Below the pieces are notes generated by a model. It was given only the letters and a program-made list of their open reading frames with translations. It made no database searches and had not been told where the DNA came from. This document shows positions 1 to 5,350 of a DNA stretch of 6,778 nt, in pieces. The stretch's first letter is position 1. Each line of letters opens with the position of its first letter. Source of the DNA: Pseudomonadota bacterium (GTDB lineage: Bacteria; Desulfobacterota; Desulfobacteria; Desulfobacterales; RPRI01); the NCBI GenBank assembly GCA_018830925.1, contig JAHJRK010000006.1, positions 1 to 6,778 of the forward strand, written 5' to 3'. A program made the translations under genes and the position numbers.

Positions 1-744
1 AAGAAAGGGTCTTTCACGGGATCTACGCAGGATAAAAAAGGGCTTTTTGAAGTTGCGGATAAGGGTACTGTTTTTCTCGATGAGATCGGAGATTTGAGCA
101 TACATCTACAGGTAAAGCTTTTAAGGGTTGTACAGGAAAGAGCTTTCAAGCCGGTCGGCGGCAATGAGGATATATCGGTAGATATCCGTATAATATCTGC
201 GACAAACAAAGAGCTTGCGAAAGAAGTTATTGAGGGGCGTTTCAGAGAGGATCTTTTTTACAGACTTAATGTCATAGAGATCAAACTGCCTCCTTTACGG
301 GAGAGAAAGAGCGATCTTCGTGTCCTTGCCCAGCATTTTCTTGAAAAATATTCAAGTGAAATGGGAAAGAAGATTACCAAAATATCATCATATGCGATAA
401 ATCTTTTGAACAATTACTCATTTCCAGGAAATATCCGGGAACTTGAAAATCTGATGGAGCGGAGTGTTGCCATAACCGATACAAACATTATTCTTCCGGA
501 CAGCCTTGCCATTTCAATGCATAAGCGAAGAAGGTTTGTTGAAGGGGTAAAAGGCAGACGATTTGACTTGAACGATGTCCAAAAAGGTGTTTCACTTGAT
601 ACAATACTGGAAGATTTGGAAAGGGCATATATAATAAATGCATTGGAATTCAGCGGCGGAGATAAAATTAAAGCCGCTGAATTGCTTGGAATTAATGCAA
701 GGTCCATGCGATACCGGCTTGATAAACTCGATGTTGACAGATAG
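1..744 (+). CDS. pilR: PilR-type sigma-54-dependent transcriptional activator (5' end missing)
   Basis: Partial gene: the frame is open from base 1 and stops at TAG 742-744, giving 247 visible residues. The receiver or sensor domain and Walker A lie outside the window. Visible AAA+ parts, in order: the sigma-54 contact loop as GSFTGS (residues 3-8), Walker B GTVFLDEIGD (22-31), sensor I with SATN, the arginine-finger segment FREDLFYRLN, LPPLRER, and the sensor II segment PGNIRELEN. A Fis-type helix-turn-helix fills the C-terminus (about 204-247) and ends in RSMRYRLDKL, very like the end of PilR proteins. Such activators hydrolyse ATP to open sigma-54 promoter complexes. The gene lies upstream of a pilin gene with a sigma-54 promoter, which supports PilR, the response regulator paired with PilS. 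The TTG at 94 is an internal Leu codon inside the AAA+ domain, not a start. NtrC-like regulators share the core, so the exact name rests on the HTH and the neighbour. Confidence 0.88.
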   Translation, partial: KKGSFTGSTQDKKGLFEVADKGTVFLDEIGDLSIHLQVKLLRVVQERAFKPVGGNEDISVDIRIISATNKELAKEVIEGRFREDLFYRLNVIEIKLPPLRERKSDLRVLAQHFLEKYSSEMGKKITKISSYAINLLNNYSFPGNIRELENLMERSVAITDTNIILPDSLAISMHKRRRFVEGVKGRRFDLNDVQKGVSLDTILEDLERAYIINALEFSGGDKIKAAELLGINARSMRYRLDKLDVDR

Positions 745-810
745 CTGTTGAAAAGCTTTGATAACTTGATTGTATGGGAATTCCCTTTTTGGACTCAGAT
801 GAAAGCAGAA

Positions 811-880
811 GTTTAGACTGAAGACTGTTAGACTGTAGACTATTAGCTAACAGCCTACAGCCTAACATCCTATCTATCTG
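811..880. repeat. Interspersed palindromic repeat, copy 1 (TTAGCTAA-centred)
   Basis: A hairpin-forming element centred on TTAGCTAA (843-850). Arms 826-846 and 847-867 pair over 21 positions with only three mismatches (832/861, 839/854, 842/851). All three are A opposite C on the + strand, so they become G-U wobbles in RNA from the - strand. The flanks carry variants of a GACTG/CAGCC motif. A related element lies at 5248-5337: bases 813-830 match 5281-5298 at 17 of 18 positions, and 843-864 match 5296-5317 at 20 of 22. This suggests a small dispersed family of REP or MITE type, but no transposase or target-site duplication is evident. Confidence 0.75.
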
Positions 881-939
881 CGGATATCGGAGAAAAGCAG
901 CGTCCTAATTAAAACGAATTACCACGGCAAAACCAATTT

Positions 940-976
940 ATGACAATTTTTGTTATGTATGAACAATAATTGTCAT
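940..976. promoter_or_regulatory. 37-bp dyad, candidate upstream activator site for the pilin promoter
   Basis: Inverted repeat ATGACAATTTTTGTT (940-954) and AACAATAATTGTCAT (962-976), 14 of 15 positions complementary, with a 7-bp spacer. Its centre (958) lies about 150 bp upstream of the predicted pilin transcription start, a normal distance for a sigma-54 enhancer. No T-run follows, so it is unlikely to be a terminator. Binding by the adjacent PilR-like protein is inferred; another dimeric regulator could use it. Confidence 0.55.
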
Positions 977-1083
977 GATTTCCCGGTTTTCAACTTTACA
1001 AATAAAGGGATAATTTTTCAGAGCTGTTTAATATACCCCATAAACACAATTTGTTATAATTTTATAAAGAGTGCCGTAATCCG

Positions 1084-1098
1084 TGGCATGTAATTTGC
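1084..1098 (+). promoter_or_regulatory. Sigma-54 (-24/-12) promoter of the pilin gene
   Basis: TGGCATG, four bases, then TTGC, with GG at 1085-1086 and GC at 1097-1098 separated by exactly 10 bases, as the -24/-12 class requires. The match to TGGCACG-N4-TTGC is one base short of perfect. Transcription would start near 1110. Its place between a sigma-54 activator gene and a pilin gene fits the known PilR/RpoN control of pilA. Confidence 0.85.
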
Positions 1099-1109
1099 TT
1101 TAGTATTGT

Positions 1110-1267
1110 TGTACAGTTTAACGTAAAAAGTATTGCAGCAGGGCTGATTTTTTGATAGGTAAAAGCATCATTTGTTTTGGAAGATAAAAAAAATGTCAGA
1201 AGTGTACTGCGGATTTTAAGCTTACGGTTTTTTTAAGTAAACAGAATTAGACAAAGGAGGTTGTAAA
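1110..1267 (+). promoter_or_regulatory. Long 5' leader of the pilin mRNA with strong Shine-Dalgarno
   Basis: If transcription starts near 1110, the leader is about 158 nt. It ends in AAAGGAGG (1253-1260), 7 nt before ATG 1268, an almost ideal ribosome binding site that fixes the start and suits an abundant protein. I could not match a known riboswitch: the conserved core of the c-di-GMP/cGAMP GEMM class is not seen. Confidence 0.5.
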
Positions 1268-1696
1268 ATGATTCAAAAACTAAGAGGACAAAAAGGTTTT
1301 ACACTTATCGAACTTATGATTGTTATTGCCATTATCGGTATTCTGGCAGCAATCGCAATTCCGAACTTTATAGCATACAGGGATAAGGCATACTGCAGTT
1401 ATGCCGAACAGGATGCAGGAAATATCCTGGCTGCTATTTCATGCTATTTTTCTGAACCTGATAATCTTACCCTAGCCGGTGCGACCGGTTTAGATTCCCT
1501 TCAAGCTGATCCCACATGCAAAGTAACACTGAATGGAGCCAATGAGGGAACCGTTACTGAAACCACCGCTGCTGGCGTCGCCACCATATATACCGTAGAA
1601 GTTTCCGATGCCACCAGCAGGTGTCCGCGTAGTTCTAACGGCGCTTTGGTTTATACGAATTATATGGGAACATCGACTCCGGCTGGCTGGAAATAA
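1268..1696 (+). CDS. pilA: Type IV major pilin precursor (PilA-like)
   Basis: 142 residues with a 10-residue basic leader ending in Gly10, followed by the prepilin peptidase site G/FTLIE. Mature Phe1 and Glu5 are present, then the hydrophobic helix that anchors the precursor in the inner membrane and forms the pilus core. PilD-type cleavage and N-methylation are expected. The N-terminal helix resembles the short Geobacter PilA: from memory of that family, mature F1, F24, Y27, Y32 and F51 occupy the same positions. Unlike that 61-residue pilin, this one continues with a Ser/Thr/Ala-rich C-terminal domain, giving 132 mature residues. Precursor cysteines are C43, C59, C84 and C119. A sigma-54 promoter and strong ribosome binding site precede it and an intrinsic terminator follows 26 bases after the stop, so it is probably transcribed alone at high level. 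It could be a minor pilin or pseudopilin, but length, promoter and the PilR neighbour favour a major pilin. Confidence 0.92.
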   Translation: MIQKLRGQKGFTLIELMIVIAIIGILAAIAIPNFIAYRDKAYCSYAEQDAGNILAAISCYFSEPDNLTLAGATGLDSLQADPTCKVTLNGANEGTVTETTAAGVATIYTVEVSDATSRCPRSSNGALVYTNYMGTSTPAGWK

Positions 1697-1722
1697 TCTG
1701 ATCATACATGCATAATATAATG

Positions 1723-1762
1723 ATAAAAAAGGGGAATTAATTTCCCCTTTTTTATTTTGTGA
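1723..1762. terminator. Intrinsic terminator after the pilin gene
   Basis: An A6-GGGG-AA arm (1725-1736) pairs with TT-CCCC-T6 (1742-1753), with one further pair or two at the base and a 5-nt loop, followed by TATTTTG. The GGGG/CCCC core with a downstream T tract is a classic rho-independent terminator. The A tract on the left arm lets it also work on the - strand. Confidence 0.88.
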
Positions 1763-1774
1763 TTTTGATCTACT

Positions 1775-1920
1775 CGTAAGCCGCTGTAAAAAAATAAAGT
1801 AGTCATCTGGATGTCAAAAACGGCATAAGGAGCCGTAAGCCGTCGTTCAAAAATAACTGGAACATTTGGATGCCGTAACGAAAGTATCAAAAAAAGCACG
1901 GGTTCTTTCATAACGGCTCC
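1775..1920. repeat. Repeat-rich intergenic element (direct and inverted repeats)
   Basis: Two 41-bp direct copies (1775-1815 and 1834-1874, offset 59) share 29 of 41 positions; both begin CGTAAGCCG and contain TGGATG near the end. Nested perfect inverted repeats are GGAGCCGT (1829-1836) with ACGGCTCC (1913-1920), and ACGGCAT (1820-1826) with ATGCCGT (1870-1876). There is no credible gene; the open frames on the - strand lack family resemblance and run across the terminator. It is probably a non-coding dispersed repeat, possibly the upstream region of the next gene. Confidence 0.5.
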
Positions 1921-1949
1921 TAATATCCTGCTGCCCATGAAGAAAAAGC

Positions 1950-4043
1950 GTGTCACAGATAAAGAAAATGCATAATAACTCAAGATATGGCTTATCGTTT
2001 CTTTTTCTTTTTTTACTTGTTCTCCTTTCATATTCCAACACCTTCGACTCTTCATGGCATCTTGACGATTACCACAGCATCGTAAACAACCGCTTTCTCC
2101 ATATTAACGACGCGAGCTTCAAATCCTTTGCAGATGTTACAAACAGTGGAAATGTAAACATTACCCGCCCGTTATCAAACCTGACGTTTGCAATTAACTG
2201 GTACTTTGGTAAAGATAATGTTGCCGGGTATCACGCTGTAAATACGGGCATACATGTTATTAACAGTTTTTTACTCTTTCTTACGATATTGTTTCTTTTT
2301 AAAACCCCGAGTCTTAAAGATAAGTTAAGTTTAGAAAACGAATATTTTATTTCATTGCTTTCGGCAGTCCTGTGGGCAGTCAATCCGTTACAGACTCAGG
2401 CCGTCACCTATATAGTTCAGCGCATGTCGTCAATGGCTGCGATGTTTTATATAATAGGTATTTTTCTTTACATAAAGGCAAGACTGTCCGATTCCGCATA
2501 TAAAAAAACCATACTCTATTTTTGCATTTTTCTGAGTTATATGCTTGCCCTCGGGACAAAGGAAAATACAGCAATCCTGCCTCTTTCCCTTGTTCTGGTC
2601 GAAATTATCTTTTTCCAGGATCTTGGCAGGTCTGAAATCAGAAGAAAATATTTCTATATTGCGGCAGCTCTTGCTGTAATAATCACCCTTACCGGATTAT
2701 TTCTCTTTATCGGAACCGATACTTTTAATATATTTCACGGTTATGAAAACCGCTATTTTACACCGGGAGAACGGTTATTAACTGAAGCAAGAATTATTGT
2801 TTACTATATTTCCTTGATCTTTTATCCGGCGCCCACCCGGCTTTCCATTGAGCATGACATTGATGTTTCCACTTCCTTTTTTTATCCGTGGACAACAATG
2901 CCGTCCATCATTATCATTGTTCTTCTGATTGGTCTGGGATTCTGGCAGGTCAGGAAAAGGCCCTTACTGAGCTTTGCAATCCTTTTTTTCTTTTTAAACC
3001 ATGTAATTGAATCTTCCGTAATCGGTCTTGAACTTATATTTGAGCACCGGAATTATCTGCCTTCTTTTTTCCTTTTCGTGCCGGTCAGTGTTGGCCTGAA
3101 ATACTTGATGGATAGATATCTTGGTAGAAAAAGCATGTTTATTGTCATATCTTCCTTCGTTGTTCTTTTAGTTATTGGATTTGGGAGCGGCACATATATT
3201 CGAAACATTCAATGGGCATCGGAAATATCTTTGTCCTTGGATGCGGTAAAGAAAGCACCTCAATCCGCCCGTTCCGCAAATAATTTTGCCAAGGCATATT
3301 ACGAGGCAACAGAGCAATATAATATTGCAATTGAATTATACCATAAGGCTCTTTATCTGAAAACCCACAACAGGAATTACAAGGCATTTATATTGGGCAA
3401 TATCGCAGGAGTTTATTATCATCTTGAAGATTACAGAAGGGCTGAAAAATTCTGGGAAAAGGCGGTTCAGATGTATCCAGGATATGATTTTGCCAAATAC
3501 AGGCTTGCACTTGTATCAGTGAAAAAAAATGACTGGGCGGGGGGGCTTCATTATCTCAATAAAATAGATTCCAACAATCAAGACAATAAGGATGTCCATA
3601 ACCTTAAAGGTGTTACTTTATTTAACCAGGGTAAGCATAAAGAAGCTTTTTACTCTTTCAAAAAATGCATTGTTAATAATAGTGATGAAATCAAAAGCCG
3701 TATCAATATCGGAGCCGCTTTTTGCCTTATGGGCGAATATGGGAAAGCCGGATTATTCCTGACAGAGGCCCAGAAGCGGAGGCCGGATGATGTAATGACC
3801 CTTTTGTGGCTTATTGAAACCGGTTTGAGATCAAAGGATAATAATGCGGTTAAAAGGTACACTGAGAGATTATGTCGGTCGATAAATCTTAACGAACTGG
3901 TGCTGCTTTCTGAAAAACTTTCCGGAGGAAAATTTTCAGAAGACGGCATGTTGACACCCTTGCTCCAGCAAAATATGGCAAGTGTACTTTCTGAAAGTGT
4001 AAAAGTAAATTTATCCGGGACAAAAAAACGAAAACTTATTTGA
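1950..4043 (+). CDS. TMTC-like GT-C membrane protein with C-terminal TPRs, putative O-glycosyltransferase
   Basis: 697 residues if GTG 1950 is the start; ATG 1968 is an alternative (691 residues) and neither has a good Shine-Dalgarno. The N-terminal part (about 14-414) has roughly 11-12 hydrophobic segments. The first loop carries WHLDDY with Asp39-Asp40, matching the acidic first-loop motif of GT-C enzymes. Other family-like segments are NPLQTQAVTYIVQR (145-158), GTKEN (202-206) and IFEHRNYLP (363-371). About 440-640 forms several TPR helical pairs for protein binding. Known TMTC proteins transfer mannose from a lipid-linked donor to Ser/Thr on the non-cytoplasmic side; donor and target here are unknown. 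Its place just after the pilin gene makes the pilin a plausible substrate. The stop lies 24 bases before the next gene, suggesting co-transcription. A G7 run (3539-3545) near an A8 run sits in the TPR part. It could instead be a TPR scaffold without transferase activity. Confidence 0.75.
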   Translation: MSQIKKMHNNSRYGLSFLFLFLLVLLSYSNTFDSSWHLDDYHSIVNNRFLHINDASFKSFADVTNSGNVNITRPLSNLTFAINWYFGKDNVAGYHAVNTGIHVINSFLLFLTILFLFKTPSLKDKLSLENEYFISLLSAVLWAVNPLQTQAVTYIVQRMSSMAAMFYIIGIFLYIKARLSDSAYKKTILYFCIFLSYMLALGTKENTAILPLSLVLVEIIFFQDLGRSEIRRKYFYIAAALAVIITLTGLFLFIGTDTFNIFHGYENRYFTPGERLLTEARIIVYYISLIFYPAPTRLSIEHDIDVSTSFFYPWTTMPSIIIIVLLIGLGFWQVRKRPLLSFAILFFFLNHVIESSVIGLELIFEHRNYLPSFFLFVPVSVGLKYLMDRYLGRKSMFIVISSFVVLLVIGFGSGTYIRNIQWASEISLSLDAVKKAPQSARSANNFAKAYYEATEQYNIAIELYHKALYLKTHNRNYKAFILGNIAGVYYHLEDYRRAEKFWEKAVQMYPGYDFAKYRLALVSVKKNDWAGGLHYLNKIDSNNQDNKDVHNLKGVTLFNQGKHKEAFYSFKKCIVNNSDEIKSRINIGAAFCLMGEYGKAGLFLTEAQKRRPDDVMTLLWLIETGLRSKDNNAVKRYTERLCRSINLNELVLLSEKLSGGKFSEDGMLTPLLQQNMASVLSESVKVNLSGTKKRKLI

Positions 4044-4067
4044 TAAATAAATGAGCTTATTAATCGG

Positions 4068-5240
4068 ATGATTTCAAAAGAACAGCATATAAAGACTCTT
4101 CCCTTTCGAGTTTATACCGGGAGTGTGGTTCTTTTAATTCTTGCCGGTCTTGCCGACTCCATTTATCTTTCGATGCACCATTACCTTGTTTACACGGATA
4201 TCGGGTATGAAAGTTTCTGTGCAATATCAAAGGCAATTAACTGCGATACGGTTTCTCAGAGTCCTTATTCCATATTCCTTGGTGTTCCGGTAGCGGTTTG
4301 GGGTGTGGCCGGGTATTTATTCTGCTTTCTGCTGCTGCCCTTTGCTTTCAGCGCTGATGCCGGAAAAAAGCGGATGTGGCCGCTTATTTTCGCAGTGACG
4401 TTTATTTTCAGCCTGGTAAGCATTATTTTTGCCGTTATTTCCACTCTTTATATCCGCAGCTACTGTATAATGTGTATTTTAATCTACGGTATAAATTTCA
4501 TGCTTGTCTTTTACTCGTGGCTGATAATCAGAAGATTCGGAGAAAAAGAGAGAATGATTGAAGGGTTCAGGCAGGATATTAAATTCGCTTTCAATAAAAG
4601 AAGATTATTCTTCCCATTATTTGTTCCATCCGCAGTTATTGTTATATTCGCCTTTGTATATTTTCCTGTTTACTGGAATCTTACCCCTCCTCCGCTTTCT
4701 GCAAATGTTCCGAAGGGAATAACAGAAGACGGGCATCCATGGATAGGAGGTTCGGAAAATCCGGAACTTGTTATAACCGAGTTTACCGATTACCTCTGTT
4801 TCCAGTGCAAAAAAATGCATTTTATGCTCCGCCAGCTTGTTGAAAAAAATCCTGAAAAAATAAGACTTGTTCACCGCCATTATCCGATGGATCACAGGTA
4901 CAACCCGCTTGTAAAAGAACCTTTTCATGTTGGATCGGGTGACATGTCCCTTCTATCTATTTATGCGGCAAAGGAGGGAAAATTCTGGGAGATGAATGAT
5001 CTCCTTCTTGGTGTTGATATAAGCGGTGATAAGATTGATATTAAGGAGTTGGCTGAAAAGACCGGCCTCGATAACGGAAAGCTTGCTTTATCCAGATATG
5101 ACAACAGTATCAGGCGAGTTCTGTGGCTCGATATCAGGGATGGTTTGAAAGCCGGGATTACAGGTACTCCCGCTTACATGATAAATGGCAAATTATATCT
5201 GGGAGTAATACCTGCAGATATATTGAAGAAGGTGATTTAA
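4068..5240 (+). CDS. VKOR-DsbA fusion, periplasmic disulfide-forming oxidoreductase
   Basis: 390 residues. The N-terminal half (about 14-155) is a VKOR domain with membrane helices near 15-35, 68-92, 105-128 and 134-153. It has the loop cysteines Cys51 and Cys59 (context INCDTVSQSPYS) and the quinone-side active pair CIMC (133-136). Another hydrophobic segment (about 180-201) leads to a periplasmic DsbA-like thioredoxin domain with CFQC (244-247) in the FTDYLCFQC context and a cis-proline loop TGTPAY (Pro368). All expected redox cysteines are present. In this fusion the thioredoxin part oxidises substrate thiols and the VKOR part passes electrons to quinone, doing the work of DsbA plus DsbB in one chain. 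ATG 4068 starts 24 bases after the previous stop with only a weak ribosome binding site, consistent with translation within an operon. The four-cysteine pilin nearby is a plausible client, which is inferred. Confidence 0.9.
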   Translation: MISKEQHIKTLPFRVYTGSVVLLILAGLADSIYLSMHHYLVYTDIGYESFCAISKAINCDTVSQSPYSIFLGVPVAVWGVAGYLFCFLLLPFAFSADAGKKRMWPLIFAVTFIFSLVSIIFAVISTLYIRSYCIMCILIYGINFMLVFYSWLIIRRFGEKERMIEGFRQDIKFAFNKRRLFFPLFVPSAVIVIFAFVYFPVYWNLTPPPLSANVPKGITEDGHPWIGGSENPELVITEFTDYLCFQCKKMHFMLRQLVEKNPEKIRLVHRHYPMDHRYNPLVKEPFHVGSGDMSLLSIYAAKEGKFWEMNDLLLGVDISGDKIDIKELAEKTGLDNGKLALSRYDNSIRRVLWLDIRDGLKAGITGTPAYMINGKLYLGVIPADILKKVI

Positions 5241-5247
5241 ATACAGG

Positions 5248-5337
5248 TAGATAGGCTGTTAGAGGTCAGGCTTTAGGCTGTTAGACTGAAGGCTGTTAGC
5301 TAAAAACCTACAGCCTATTAACCTATTAACCTATTAA
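5248..5337. repeat. Interspersed palindromic repeat, copy 2, with CCTATTAA tandem repeats
   Basis: Related to the element at 811-880 and also centred on TTAGCTAA (5296-5303). The left part alternates GGCTGTTAG and GACTGAAGG motifs; the right part has CCTACAGCCTA. The arms pair imperfectly (5282-5303 against 5296-5317). The right end is three exact copies of CCTATTAA (5314-5337). It fills most of the 110-bp gap between two genes, without an obvious terminator T tract. Confidence 0.7.
5314..5337. repeat. Three tandem copies of CCTATTAA
   Basis: Exact 8-bp units at 5314-5321, 5322-5329 and 5330-5337, ending 13 bases before the ATG of the next gene and 5 bases before its AAGGA. Copy number could vary by slippage. 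Copy 1 of the larger repeat lacks this array. Confidence 0.85.
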
Positions 5338-5350
5338 CCAAAGGATTATC

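Larger units (their letters stand above)
745..1267. other. 523-bp intergenic control region between activator and pilin genes
   Basis: No convincing gene is seen on either strand. From left to right it holds GGGAATTCCC followed by five T (776-790, not a usable loop terminator), a palindromic interspersed repeat (about 811-880), a 37-bp dyad (940-976), an AT-rich stretch with TTATAA twice (1054-1067), a sigma-54 promoter (1084-1098) and a pilin leader from about 1110. I see no clear intrinsic terminator for the upstream gene. Confidence 0.8.

Noticed and set aside
776..790. GGGAATTCCC plus T5 as terminator of the activator gene
   Set aside because: The palindrome has no room for a loop, so it cannot form a normal terminator hairpin.
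1110..1267. GEMM-type riboswitch in the pilin leader
   Set aside because: Considered because such riboswitches occur ahead of pilus genes in related bacteria, but the conserved core could not be found.
1702..2055. Two overlapping - strand open frames after the pilin gene
   Set aside because: They run across the terminator, the repeat-rich spacer and the start of the TMTC-like gene, with no recognisable domain.
4376..4561. Small + strand open frame inside the VKOR-DsbA gene
   Set aside because: It is another reading frame of a gene with clear VKOR motifs and has no ribosome binding site or family match.
5248..5337. CRISPR array
   Set aside because: The repeats are short, partly palindromic and adjacent without unique spacers of regular length.
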